Origin: Umbelopsis isabellina
Lineage: Eukaryota; Mucoromycota; Umbelopsidomycetes; Umbelopsidales; Umbelopsidaceae
DNA: 64,000 nucleotides
Assembly: GCA_016758905.1 (NCBI GenBank)
Contig: JAEPQZ010000002.1
Span: 744,001-808,000 of the forward strand
Direction of reading: 5' to 3'
The notes below the pieces were generated by a model. The model saw only the letters and a list, made by a program, of their open reading frames with translations. It searched no databases and was not told the DNA's origin. A program made the position numbers and the translations under genes. Positions 11,799 through 24,254 of the stretch are shown here, in pieces. Numbering within the stretch: position 1 is the stretch's first letter; every line of letters begins with the position of its first letter.

Positions 11799-12156
11799 TA
11801 AATGCGCACTTGTCTTCAATTGAAAATGTGGAGTGCAAAGAACAGTGACTTTTCCAAACTCAGACAATTGAATTCTTTGTCCATCCTCGTGAGCACAGAT
11901 GTTCATGTCAACAAATAATAAGTTAAGTATATAATTTGATCCTCTTATCAGTCTACTTGTGCGATATAGAGCGTCAAACTGAAAGCTCACATGGCATATA
12001 TCGTCAGATCACGCAATATCAGGATTCGAGTAACAGTTACAATGTGTTTCAATATTATTTACAAATGAGCGCGCTGCTTCTAATATAGTATAATATACAT
12101 TTTGGAGGAAATATTTGTTTGAGTCATCAGCAGAAGACCCAGTAATTGTGCAAGAT
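11799..12156. promoter_or_regulatory. Spacer: SGF11 promoter and zincin 3' flank
   Basis: This 358-bp gap contains a minus-strand open frame (11763-11990) running into the first SGF11 exon. It reads MSFQFDALYRTSRLIRG and could be an alternative 5' end, but it has no recognised domain, so I treat it as 5' flank. No other structure stands out. Confidence 0.35.
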
Positions 12157-13842
12157 CTATGTCAGTAGGAAGGTGAGAGTCAATAATACCGCAATGAATG
12201 ACAAATGGATGGAAAGCGAGTTGGAGGAATTCGAGCTTGCTTGTGTAGCCGTTGGGGTTTGACTAGCAGCTGTGGTGGAAACATAGGCATTGGCATATGA
12301 AACAGATGGGGATGGATTATCGGTGGTGCCAACCATATTTCCTGGCTGTTGCCAGGGCTTCAACTTGGGCTGAGTTGTATTTGTGGCATTTACAAGATCA
12401 TAACCTAGATGCTGAATGATCGAGAGTAATTTTGGTCCTATTGGACCACCGCCGCGTGTAGCCATGTACTGTTGAATGGAGACACCTGGATCAGCCTATC
12501 ATGTGTATAAAATTTTTAAATTAGCAAGATGGATTGGGTGGCTGTTTAAAGTATAACAGAACTTTACCTGATAAACCATTAGATAGTCAGTAGACAAATC
12601 ATATAAGCTATTATCAAAATGGGATAGAGATGAGCCAGCTTGAAATGGAGTTAGAGATGTCTCCAGGATGATATTGCCAAAATTATGGTCGTATATAGCC
12701 AATGAATCAGCAGTGGTGGATAAGTTGTATATCTTGTATGCAAAAGTTATAGCATTAGTTCCTTGCCATGAATGATACATGTCGGTTAGGCTGGCGAACA
12801 TGACATTGCTATTTCCCCATGCATTAAGTTTTGGAGTAATATTAGACAATGGTTGATTAGTTGCCGCTATGTTAACAAGCTTGTCTAGCGGATATTCAAC
12901 AAATCCCCAAAAAGGCTGAGGTCCGTTTACTTCCTGAGCATTATCATACACGGACTGCAGCTGGTTTGGAGGAGATAGTGGCATAGGCGTAAGAAACTGT
13001 TGACAGTCTGCGTCGATCTGCTGGAAGGTGGTCCATAAATAGTTGTTCCAAGAGTTCAGGAATCCAAGGCCATGCATATATTCGTGAATGACGGTTCGCA
13101 GCAAATCCACTTGATGTTTGCCGACTGTGCCATTACCCTGCATTAAATAATTAATATTAAAACGCTGATTGCCAAAATTGGATATTTGTTTGGTAGTCAA
13201 ATGGGCTTACATCCATATACCAGTTTGCGTCGCTGTTGAATTTAGCATTAATATCAACAGAGGCCCAGCTGGGAGTTTCTTCTAGATTACGAAACTGCTT
13301 TAATAGAGCTTGCGGATACATTCTTGTCATATTGTCGGATGAGTCGGTCATCATATGGCTGACAGCCGGATATGCAGATCCTGATTTACAAAAGAGAATA
13401 ATGTCGTTAAATCGATGAAAAAGGGTAATTATTATAATCATATTTTTAAAAACGCACCAACAATGGTCTTTCCACCATTTTGATCAGGGCATTTTCCCAG
13501 CTGGGTGCAAAACGACATGAAAGTGGCATTCACCGTTACTGGCTGTTGAAAGCGAATAACAGATGAGATAACTTGGCCGGCTTTAATGAATGAGCTTTTT
13601 GCCATTGCGCACTGTTTTTCGTCGATGGAAAGACAGTTGAAGGTGACTCTGAACATGCTGCTTCCAGAATATGATAGTTCATCTCGCTTTGACTTGTAGG
13701 ATGCAGAGCCGCTCGAACAGTTTGCAACAGTATAAATTGACGGATTTAACGGGTCTGAATGCTGAATGCATGTTGCAGCTTCTGCTATGCCATTTAGCAA
13801 CAGCAGCGTTATGAATAACAGCACATTCATCTGCCTGTGCAT
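12157..13842 (-). CDS. Secreted, probably GPI-anchored zinc metalloprotease (HExxHGLGF)
   Basis: Four exons give 487 aa: 13458-13842, 13211-13380, 12568-13137 and 12157-12495. Residues 1-22 are a clear signal peptide (hydrophobic run LLFITLLLLNGIAEA). The catalytic motif is HEYMHGLGF, preceded by DLLRTVI as in other HExxHGLGF zincins. Cysteines in the N-terminal part suggest disulfides, and many N-x-S/T sites fit the secretory route. After a Ser/Thr-rich stretch the protein ends in a hydrophobic tail (LSFIAVLLTLTFLL), as expected for GPI attachment. A role at the cell wall or in extracellular proteolysis is inferred. In metzincin numbering the third ligand position holds Asn (HEYMHGLGFLN), which is unusual. 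I cannot name a MEROPS family. Confidence 0.75.
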
Positions 13843-14028
13843 GCGACAAAAGTAGAGGAAGTGTGCCTCGAAGTGGGTACAGGGGCGAATAAGAGCTAAA
13901 GGATAGCGGTCACGAAAAATTCAGTCCGCGAAATTTATTTTCCGCCCATGTTTTTTAAAAAGGAACTCTTGGCAAAGAGCACAAGGGGCACAAGTAACGT
14001 TTTGCCGTGATGGCATCTAAATATATGT

Positions 14029-17000
14029 CTATGCTTTTATCATGGAAGCTAAGAAAAGAGACTTCATAATCTTTGGAAGTTCTTTGTTTTCAGTACAGAT
14101 GTGCGCATGACTTCCAAGTGCCTTCTTTAATCTATTAAAATGAAGAGTCAGCTTTTGGTTGCTCCACTATTATAGTTTTCAAACATATTTCCTTTTCAGG
14201 AACAATTTCAAACTCTATGTGTGTAAAAAGAAAAATAACATACTGTTCAGCTTGGTCCTGCAAAGATCCGATGAACACCATTTGGGAAGTTACTCGATCG
14301 TCCGACTTCAAAACTTGATGGTTGATGACAGTTTAGTTATTGGAACTAGTGCTTAAATTTTAAAATAATAGACTTACTTCGAGCAATATCACTTGGTTTG
14401 ATATTATACTGCGCAATATTAGCATCGGATAAAACTACCACGAAATAGTCATCTGCTTCATCTTTGACAATATTTTTTATGGCGTGAGAGGCAGCGCCAA
14501 GAGTATTGTCGCCACTCAAACAATATTGGGAATGAGCACGCATCTTGCTGATGATTTCGAATTCTTCTTTCTCCGACTTTGGATATTTGCCTTCAGTGAC
14601 AAATTCGATGTTGGCGCCATCTCCGCTGTGGCCAAGAATGCGGTATTGAAACTTGTGCTCAAAACCACGGAAAGATTGCATGAGCATGAGTGCCACTTCC
14701 ATAGATCGCTCCAGGCGTCTATCGTGGGTATTGAAACGGAACATACTGTAGTGGAATGATTTAAAACCTTGTGTGCAAACTCTTTGCTCTTGGGCTCTTC
14801 GCCAATGAACCTACCTGGCAGAAAGATCGAATACAAAATTCATTTTCTTGGGTTTATCCTGAAATAAACCTATTTCCGGGTCGTCGTCTCCTCTCTTCTT
14901 ATAGATATTGTGCTCGCCAGTGAGACCCTCGATACTAACATGGCAAATAGAGCATGTGAATAAGGCGGATGATTGAATGTGATAAGTCAGCATCTATATT
15001 CAAACTTACATTTTGGTATCGTCGAGGTCTCCAGATGTCTGGTTCTTGAGCCATACGCGTTCTTTGTTCTTGGCTTCAATGCTTTCGAGAATGACTCGGA
15101 GCTCTCTCACTTCACGTCTAACGTTATCTAGATAGGTTTGGAATAGCTTTGAATCAGCCTGGGTCATATTGATTTGCTCCAAACGTTTAGCTATGGCTTG
15201 TTCGTGCATTTCTCTTTGAGCTTCAGTAACGTCATTGGGTTTGTCGCTAGCAGTGCGCTATTTAACAAAACACATATTTTAGTCATAATGTTAGGCTCAT
15301 GAGAGTTGAAATGAGATATTTACCAATTCGAGAGTATCGACATCGACAAAGGTAGCTTCTCGACCGTTTTCGTTCATATCGGTCGCTCCACTGCCACCGC
15401 TGCCGCCGCTGCCGCCTTCACCACTACCACCGCTTCCTCCGCTTCCTTCACCTTCACCAGATCCGCTGCCAGAGCCAGAGCCGGAACCTCCTTCGCCGTC
15501 TGCTCCAGATCCTTCAGCTGCCATGGATTTCTCTCCATTATTTGAGTCATCTTCTTTCTCAAAAATAACAGAGAGTACCTTCTGGTCAACTCCAACCATG
15601 CGTTTCCAAGTCTGAGCAGCTCTGAAGAGATCTGCCGAGTCAACTTGCCAGACACGTACACAGCCAGCGTTATCCATGGTAACCAGGTTTCCGTTGGGCA
15701 ATTCACAAAGTGAGGCAGCGAGTTTGGTGGCTGGAGGTCTAGCGAAGCCTACAGTGGGGATTTCGGAGGCCGGTTGACCAAGATAAGCCAGAGGGATGTT
15801 AACTCTCCAGCCACGGTTTTGCTCGGCGTTAATTAATTCCAATACACCTTCACTTCTGCCATCGCGGAAGGGATGCACAACAGCGAACTGTTTCGACCCG
15901 GTCAGATAAATGCTTGAGCTCTTAACATTGGAATATAAATCACCCTTGCTGTCAAGTTGATTGCGTCTCATATATGTGTGGATATTAGAGACAGCAGATG
16001 ATTGCGAAGCAAGGGTTTTGGAGTTGAAATCGACAGCCACAGAGGCGAAGTGCTCGGCAGCTCCAGAGTTTATGAAACGGCCGACAGGGCTTTCAACATG
16101 AGCAAGTTGTGCAAAGCGGAACGGCTCATTTTCAGCAACGCCCTTAACGTCCACCTGCTCCATGACGAGCGGTAGTCCATGGGGACATGCATCATTGCTA
16201 TACATCATAAAACGCTTGTCACTGCGATTGTCTTGTAAAATCCAGAATCCAGGCTCCAAAACGAATAATTGGCTTACGCGAACGGGCACATTAATGGTAT
16301 ATTGCTTGCTGGTATTGAAATCAAGGAGGGCTAGAACAGAACGATCCTCTTGATAAAAGACAACAATGCCAGAGGATTCCAAGCTGCGAACCATAATGGA
16401 GTTGACAGGATCTAAACCTCTGATCACCACTGATACAACAGAGTTCTTGTCGAAATCGCAGCAAAGAATTTCGTTGTTGGAAGGGTTGTGGAGAGCAAGA
16501 TATTTAACGATTCCACGCTGTTTGATGACCGAAATTCTAAGTCTTGGAGGAGTTCGTTGCAGCGGGAAATATTCATACAAATCCAAGCTATCAATCTTCT
16601 GATGCCTGGGTTCAATGCGGTGGAGTGTCACAGGATTAGTGGTCACTACGAAAAGTGTACCGTCGTCTAATGTAGCGATATCTAAAGCTTCGCCACGAGT
16701 AGGAATGTCAAAGTGGTAAAGTTGTTCCGTGAAGGTCAGTGATCTTCCTTCCTTTCTTTCAAGCTCCCTCCATTTCTTGCCATTCTCAAGATCCCAACCA
16801 CCTCTGACGGCGATGTCAGCTTCCTCGAAAGCGCATTTTTGAGCACCTTGAGTAAGTTGAGGGTTGCGGCTCCAGCTCTGAGTGACTATAGGATCACCTA
16901 GTTCGACCGATTGACCGAGTTCAATAGAAAACTCGGACTGCAATCCAACTGGGATTCCATGTTTTTGGAAAATCTCAATGAGAAGCTCTTTAGACTGTGG

Positions 17001-20000
17001 ATCGTACTGATCAAAATCAAAAACATTTTGCAAGGTTTTGGAGACTCCTTCTTCAGGATAAATCTGCATATGGCGCACAATGTTGACCAGTTCTCTTGTT
17101 GAGTATGGGTATGAGATGAGGCCCTCATCTACAAGCTTGCGCAGATCGTTAAAGGCAGTTGACAACTTCAATAAGAGGTCTTCGGGTACGTCAGGACCAT
17201 ATTTTCGGAGGAGATACATTTCAGATGCCATGTCTGGGTTGTCCACTGCGTGACAGCTGAAAACATCACCAATCTCACGATAGAAATCGTTGCCAAGGAA
17301 AGGATATCCGGGGCGATTTGCAAGAACAATCATACGGAAGTTGTGATGGATAACAATATCATCACCATTTTCTGCATCAGTTTTGTTGGAAACAATGCGT
17401 CTTCCATCACCAAGAACCATCTGTCCGTCTTCAATCAAGCTCTTGAGAACAGCTGTTACGAATGTTGGGGCTTTGTCAGCTTCATCAACAACCAAGATAT
17501 TTCCCTGAGTCACCGCTTTAACAAGTGGTGAGTCTTCGTATATCAATACACCATCACGGATGGCTGGAGTGGCAGTAAGGCTTTGCACAGTACTATCACG
17601 ATGGAGCTGAATATATTCTCGTGGAAGCTTCAGCAGTTGCAAAAAGTAATCTGCTAACTTGTTTTTTCCCACACCTTGATTACCAATGAGAAGTAAATGT
17701 TCTCCTAACTGATAATCCTTGAGCATCTCTTGCAGGACGAGAGTTTGAGCAGGATTTTCATGGAATACTACATGAGGAATGAGCATTGGATCTCCGTTCT
17801 CAAAGACTTGTTCGGTCACACTTCCTATCTTCACTTTTTTGGGATTTTCCCGTGAAGGTATGACTTCAATGGTCAGATCTTGCACCAGGGTCTGATCAGG
17901 CATGTCAATCCCATCAGCTTTCAGGAGTTCATCGAGAGCCATGCGGGCAACAGCTGGCATGAAGCGAGAAAGTGACACCTTGTGGACAGCTGTGTGTAAG
18001 CAGTCCTCGGGAAAGTAAGCAATTCGTCGACAAATACGAATAAGTTGTCTGTGCAATTGATGTTAGAGATGATTTGGTTTATCATAATCAATCTTTTAAA
18101 TAGACCCAATACTTACCTTGTAGATAAAGCATTAGATAATAGTTTGACATTTTCGTCAGTGTCCCTGCGCAAACGATTTGCGAATTTCAGCAGGATGCTG
18201 AGTTTGTTCTCATCTACACCAGGCGACAAAGTCTTAAGAACTAATTGTTCTTCAGCATTGGGCAAGGCTCCCACTACAACAAAATGAAACATGGTAAGGA
18301 CTTCAGGAGTAAGCCATGCTCCGGCTGCACCATCCACACCTCCTCCAGTGCCTGCTCTGGCAAGGCAAACAATACGGAAAGAGGGATGAATGGGAATCAT
18401 TTTTTTCTCGGTGAGAAGTTGTTCTTGAGTCCAGTTGTGCTTTTTCATGAGAGATGCGAATCGTTTTGGATTCACAAGTCGTTTCCCATCTGGCAATTGA
18501 ACTTCGCGCTCGGTTACCAAACGCTGCAAAGTAGTCAAGGTACCAAATGACAGTGTCTCTACGCCATCAAGTACAGCCAATCGGCCATTAAGAGCAGCTT
18601 CAACGAGCATAGAGTTTTCCCAAACAGTGTCGCCAGTACTAGTGGTAGAGCGGCGCTGTAGCAAGTCACGAGAGGACATGTCCCTAAACAATGGGATATA
18701 TTCAATGATGTATCCCAAGTTTCGAGCGAAATGACGGATTAAAGCAGATTTTCCAACACCTTTGTTGGTGCCAATCAAGCAGAAGTCATGACCACCAGCA
18801 TGAGCCATTACCATGGATGTCAAAATTCTTTTGTGGTACGGAGTTTCGACAAAATATTCGGCTGGGCCAAAAGCGTGCGAGCCACATTCCACTACCACAG
18901 CAGTGTGATTGCCACTATCGTGTGAGAGTGTGGCTACAGCCTGTGGACGAATATATGATCCGTCAACGGTCGCTTGATCTCTTGGTGATCTTTCGATATT
19001 AGCAAGATTATATCCTGAAAAAACTTGTTGATCAACTGCATCCTGATTAGCTTCCACAGCGGGAGCAAATACTCGGAATCGGCGATAAACAGATTCAATC
19101 ACACTCAGTTCTTCAGTATTGCAGGTTGGAAGCAATGGAAATGGGTAAACTAGATCGAGCAAAAAGCGAATTTCTGAATGAGGAAACTTGGCATAAATGG
19201 GTGCCAAAGTATCCATTGTGGATGGAAATTCGGGTACATCTATCTCAGCATCTGCCTTATTATTTCCACTTTGTACTCCCAACACCATACCAATAGATAC
19301 AAGGCGTTCAACAATGCTTCTGTCTACTTTGGAACCGGCTGCTTGCATAAACTGTTTAACTTGAGCATCGAATCCCGGCACTTTGATATCCCTACTCTGA
19401 AATCGGGACCTAAGTGGCGGATCTAATGGGTATCCTATATACCTTGGAATAGGGAGGCCCAAAGCAAAGACAAGGAAACGATCGTGAACTTTCTCAAACT
19501 TCAAGTAGTTCGGATTGCTTGCTTCCATGGCACTGATGTCTTTGTTCGTCAGGAATCGTCCATCCTCCAGACTCATTTCTCTGTTTTCCAACAAATTGTT
19601 GAGAATAGGTAGCACATTCCGTTCAGCTTTCTCAATACCGTCTAAAACCAAAATTCTCCCGTGTATTGCTGCTCTGACTGCGGCCTGATCTACGTAGTAG
19701 GATGTACCTTTAGATAATTCTCGACGTTGTTTCAAATCCGCATCCGTAACATCTTTGGATAATGCCACATATTCAATCCTGCATTATGACCATAAGTCTC
19801 AAATCTAGTATCTAAAAAGCATATGCCCGTTGATTGCTTACTCTCTCTTAGTCATTTGAGCATATTTCATGATGAGCCCACGGCGCAGTGGTCCGGGAGG
19901 TCCAATTAAAAAGATATCTTGTTTCAGCTTGTCCTTCTGCATCATCCTATATATTCTCTACTTAGACCTAGTCCACTGCTTGTTCCTCCACACTTCAATT

Positions 20001-20367
20001 TATCTTACCATCTTAGATGTCTAAGCACTTCTTGGGAATCATCGAAGAGGACATCGTCGTACTCAGGTACTAATTCCGGTGCTGTTGGTGGTTCAACGTT
20101 TACGACAACGTCGCCTATCCTGACCGACTTGATAGTTTCTATAAAAACAGTCAGTTTGAGATAATGTCGTCGGTACGAGTACCATAGGCCAACTCAGTGA
20201 GGCTCTCCGGAGAATGCCTATGAACTGCAATAGTTACCTTCTTGGCCAATAGCAAGTTCTTCCTCACTGTCAGACCAGCCTGCTACCGAAGGGTTGATGG
20301 TCTTGCCTAACTGCTTCAGTCGGCGTTTAGCTGACTTCTTCTTTTGAGACTCAAGATCTTTCGGCAT
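14029..20367 (-). CDS. VWA8: VWA8: AAA+ ATPase with C-terminal von Willebrand A domain
   Basis: Ten exons give 1886 aa: 20238-20367, 20009-20138, 19842-19946, 18117-19778, 15324-18048, 15010-15257, 14815-14934, 14378-14745, 14244-14313 and 14029-14131. The order matches animal VWA8: FLIGPPGPLRRGLIMKYAQM, the block RNVLPILNNLLENREMSLED, a Walker A GTNKGVGKS, a second GNQGVGKNK with ILVVDEADKAPT as Walker B, and a C-terminal VWA domain. The MIDAS DLSAS is completed across an exon junction (14745/14815), and HSGDG follows. Human VWA8 is a mitochondrial-matrix ATPase. Here the N-terminus is MPKDLESQKKKSAKRRLKQL then acidic, not an obvious targeting peptide. A Gly/Ser/Glu-rich linker (about residues 1455-1500) precedes the VWA part. 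It is divergent from COX17. Confidence 0.97.
15385..15514 (-). repeat. GC-rich Gly/Ser/Glu-coding repeat in the VWA8 linker
   Basis: About 130 bp of imperfect GSG/GGS/GEG codon repeats lie within the large VWA8 exon. They encode a flexible linker between the AAA+ part and the VWA domain. Base composition is locally much more GC-rich than its surroundings, so replication slippage and length variation are likely. Confidence 0.85.
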
Positions 20368-20565
20368 TTGGGAAATGGAGAAAGAAGTGTGTGAGCGTCT
20401 TGTGAGTTAGGACGGTCCCCAAAGAAAGTGCTGACAGATCGCATATGATTTTGAAAGCCCTTTTCCCCCGCTTTTGTAAATTATAACAGTCACGTGTATT
20501 AAGGGCAATTACAATTTTCTGGATTTTTATGACCGGTCAACATATTTTCAAGTTGATTTGTCAAC
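20368..20565. promoter_or_regulatory. Bidirectional promoter of VWA8 and COX17
   Basis: Only 198 bp separate the two divergent start codons, so both genes must share regulatory DNA. A TCACGTG element (CACGTG at 20491-20496) sits about 70 bp before COX17. A C-tract and a T-tract flank it. Both products act on or in mitochondria in other organisms, which makes co-regulation plausible but unproven. Confidence 0.6.
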
Positions 20566-20769
20566 ATGTCACAACCTGTAAAAACAACCTTAACACATTC
20601 CGGCGAATTGCCCATTGGTGCTGATGGAAAACCCTTGAAACCATGCTGCGCTTGTCCTGAAACCAAGAAGGTTAGAGACCGTTGTATTTTCGATAACGGA
20701 GAAGAAAACTGCAAAGAGTACATTGACGCTCATGTCAAATGCATGAGAGACCTTGGCTTCAAGATCTAA
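20566..20769 (+). CDS. COX17: COX17 copper chaperone for cytochrome c oxidase
   Basis: One exon encodes 67 aa, the usual size. The copper site [20 protein letters not shown] carries the CCxC motif, and the twin Cx9C pattern is complete: [11 protein letters not shown] and the C-terminal [16 protein letters not shown]. The protein works in the mitochondrial intermembrane space, passing Cu(I) to Sco1 and Cox11. It is likely imported by the Mia40 relay, since it has no presequence. A poly(A)-signal-like AATAAA lies at 20906-20911. The gene shares a 198-bp promoter with VWA8. It is one of the few intronless genes in the window. Confidence 0.98.
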   Translation: MSQPVKTTLTHSGELPIGADGKPLKPCCACPETKKVRDRCIFDNGEENCKEYIDAHVKCMRDLGFKI

Positions 20770-21212
20770 GCTCGTCCAATCTGCTATTTGACAGCAGCTT
20801 TTCAGTAGACAATGTATTATAGACTTGCCTTCGTATGTATAAATATCTCTAGTAAGAAACCAATTAGACTTGAACATGGTTCTGTGAAAGTTATACCATG
20901 ACAGCAATAAAAATGCCCCCAGAAGTGGTTTTTTTCAAATCTTGCATTTTTGAACTCTTCATCTCAATGCTCAACAACTTTCAGTAGATTTTTCAATAGC
21001 CTAGTCTTATAGGCTTGTCCTATCGTGTTCATATCAAAACGCAATCCATATCTCACCTCGGCTGTGATTGGGTGATGTCGGGGCAACAAAATTTCCCCCT
21101 AGGTTGCGTGCTTTTTCATTGTTTCACGGTTTATGCGTGCACCGCGCTTTTATTGAATAGTTTGCGTAGCCATTATACTGGCAATGATTTAAATAACTTT
21201 AATAGAGATATA
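20770..21212. terminator. Convergent 3' spacer between COX17 and the hexose transporter
   Basis: This 443-bp gap receives transcripts from both sides. It holds AATAAA at 20906-20911 for the plus-strand gene. No ORF with protein-like composition and no RNA gene was recognised. Confidence 0.45.
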
Positions 21213-23362
21213 CTAATTGATGTCGGCATCTGACTGCTTCCTTTCCACATGCTGTGGCTTCTCATCATTGATTTCACCTTGTTCAGCTCTTCGAACAACA
21301 TCGGCACCAGCACCACCAAATAAAATTTCCATCTAAATAAATATTGAGTAAGTATATGCGCATATTTTTGGTATAGATCTCTCCAATCTGATAGGATTTT
21401 ACCTCTTCGAGACTAAGTCCCTTGGACTCAGGATAGAAAAAGTATAAGATTGCGACGCAAAGGAAATCTGAAAATTACAATTAATAAATATAGCTTAGCA
21501 ATTTGAAATGCGTAGTTTGAAACATACTGGTAAGACAGAAAAAGATGTATGTCCAGAAGGTAATGCGGGAAAGCATAATTGGAGTAATTTCACCGATTAC
21601 AAAGTTCATCAGATAGTTAGCAGCGGTGGAAACTGATGGAGGTCAATCAATGGTTAGTGGTGATGGAAAAAGCTAGTTATTGGCTGAGGTCTTAAACTTA
21701 CGGCCAGTTCCCTTCGCGCGAGCTGTAAAGCATAATATTAGTCAATTTTCTCAGATCATTACAGGAAATATTAGATAGTTACCTCGGTTAGGGAAAATTT
21801 CAGCTGGGTAAATCCATCCACAAGGACCCCAAGAGGACGAGAAAAAGATGGTGAAAACGTACATCATGGCAATTGCGAAATATTGAGCGCCCAGATTATT
21901 GTTTCCTGTATCAGTATGTGGGTATGCTGTAAAGAACAGTTAGAGAGGCCCATAAATGATAAAGTCATATATAAAATCATTGAAACTCACCACCCAATAA
22001 TGCACCTGCGAGTAACATAGTAACACCCATACCGGTACCACCTACTAGTAGTGTCTTTACTCTACCCCAACTATCAATGTACATGACAGCAGGGATAGTT
22101 GCAATTACAGACACGACACCGTTAAGACCAGTTGCCAGCAGCTGAGAAGCGGTTCCACTTAAACCTGCACCCTTGAAAATGAGAGGTGCATAATAAAGTA
22201 CAGCATTGATTCCAGTCCATTGCTGCATTGATTGAATTCCGACAGCAAGAATGACTCGTCTTCTGTTATCCTTGCTGAACAAGTCAGCGTAACTTCTGAC
22301 AGCATTTTCTCTTTCAAATTTGACATATGCCACAATTTCATTGTATTCTTGGATAACGTAGGGGTCTTGTTCATTGCCCTGAGCGTGCAATCGAGCCAAA
22401 GTTGTCAACGCTTCTTCATTTCTTCCTCGATCGCAAAGCCATCTAGGAGAGTATGGAAGGAAAAACATTCCAAAGAACCTATGTTGATGGCGGATCAGTA
22501 AACTATGAACCATTGAGTACGGTCAGCTATTCCTACTTACAAAAGAACAGAGGGAAGAATTTGCAGAGCCAATGGCAGACGCCATGATACGTCGCTTTGA
22601 ATGCTATATATAAAAACATATTTAACATTTCGCTAATTGAACAGGGTATTATCAATACATAAAATACATACAAAGAACAGCCATAACCTAGCCAGAAAGC
22701 GATCATGATACTACACATCTTGTTTAGCATACAAATACATGATAATACTTCATATTGAGATAATTACCCTGTAACAATGCTGAATTGTTGAAGAGCAACG
22801 AATCTGCCTCTCAAATGGGGTGGAGAAAGTTCACTCTGGTATACTGGAACATTCATACTGTAGAAGCCAATGCCGATACCCTGAACAAAGCGACCACCAA
22901 GAAGCATCTGAGTTGTGGATGCTCCTGCCTGAATGGCTGATCCGAGTGAGAAGACGATACTAGCAAGTTGGATACTACGTTTTCTTCCTATGCGCTCAGA
23001 AATTGGTCCAGAAAGAAGACCACCTGCGAAAGCTCCAAGTAGATATATACTGACAATAAAACCTAAAGTGAATCATTTAGATTATGGTCTTTCATTCTTT
23101 GTGATTAGTTTATTTATTTTTCGTACCTGTCATAACATCATTAGGGTTGTGAAAATAAGAAGTCCAATAAGGCATGACGATGATTCCAGACATAACGCCC
23201 TGATCATAACTTTGGAGTTCCTCAAATATCAGTGATTGTGCTAAATGCCCGCCGAACCAACCCTCACAAATATTACCCAAACAGAAAGCCTCCAATACTA
23301 GCGAAAGCAACGACACCATAGACCAGAGGTCCAGCTCTGTGAGCTTCTCTTTTAGTTTCCAT
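21213..23362 (-). CDS. MFS sugar (hexose) transporter
   Basis: Eleven exons give 502 aa: 23277-23362, 23127-23209, 22768-23062, 22672-22710, 22541-22603, 21991-22478, 21783-21926, 21702-21722, 21528-21632, 21403-21467 and 21213-21332. It has 12 predicted membrane segments and the sugar-porter signatures: GGFLFGYDQGVMSG, ISERIGRKRS, PYSPRWLCDRGR, QQWTGINAVLYYAPLIF and PESKGLSLEEME. It should import glucose or related hexoses at the plasma membrane by proton symport or facilitated diffusion; the exact substrate cannot be read from sequence. Exons of 21 and 39 nt are notable. The upstream region holds a 10-bp direct repeat (CCTATAAGGG at 23746 and 23761). Confidence 0.93.
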
Positions 23363-24254
23363 AGTCAGAGAATGAAACGCAAATAAAGGAGAATGCAGCA
23401 AGTGAGACTAAATTATATAGCTTCACATAGGTTCGGCATTAGCTTCTCCAGAGCTGAGCTGGAAGCGGGATCTCCACGCATACCCCAGCTCCAGCAAATG
23501 TCCTTTTAGGACAAATTTCCCGTTTATTTTGTCCGCACCATTTATATGACGTGGCGCAGGCTTTTGAAGCAAATGCTTTTTTGCCTTTTGCGAACGTTTA
23601 GCAGAATAAATATCATGCATATCACTGCGAGCATTTTTCTTCGATACATTGTGTATGCACCCCACTACTATTAAGTCGGCGCTTAGGCAGACATTCATGT
23701 TCTACCATGGGCTGGACCCAAACAAATATTTTAGGTTTGCCACACCTATAAGGGCAATTCCTATAAGGGTTTTTTTCTTCACCAATTTGTTGCAAAACAC
23801 AAAACGTGACTACAGTCAATTAGCCGGTGGCATAGTCTAGCCGTATATAATATGTTGTATTTCCTAACACTAAGCCAGCTACTTCATAATCCCAATACTT
23901 GGGTACGGGAAATCTTTTTGGAAGGCATTTTTTGATAGCCTGTTCTAGTCTCAAGGTGGTGGTGTTGAAGACGCATTAAGTGACAACAATACCTTACGCC
24001 TCTTTACGGCATTGAAACTATTGTCCGTCACCCTTTTCACCATGTAATCAAGCTCACGAGGAAGTTGTCTGGCAAATCTTTCTTACCAATAAGGTTTATT
24101 GTTCCGCGCCTATAGATTGTGATAGTATTATACTCAGCTTCTTGCAATTCAAAAAGAGCTTTACAATAACTCGGGCGTCCGCACACTATGCGTCAGGCTC
24201 ACTACGAGTTCAAAATATGGATGATTTTATAACATTGAACCTGACAAAATGTAA
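23363..24254. promoter_or_regulatory. Long 5' region of the hexose transporter gene
   Basis: An 892-bp gap. Because the next gene upstream is also on the minus strand, most of it is the transporter promoter. It carries two copies of CCTATAAGGG (23746-23755 and 23761-23770), close to a CArG box. ORFs on both strands (23423-23840) look random. The end near 24254 is the 3' flank of the Dal5-type transporter. Confidence 0.4.

Noticed and set aside
23423-23840. Overlapping ORFs on both strands upstream of the hexose transporter
   Set aside because: Composition is not protein-like, and no splice partners or motifs were found; treated as promoter DNA.
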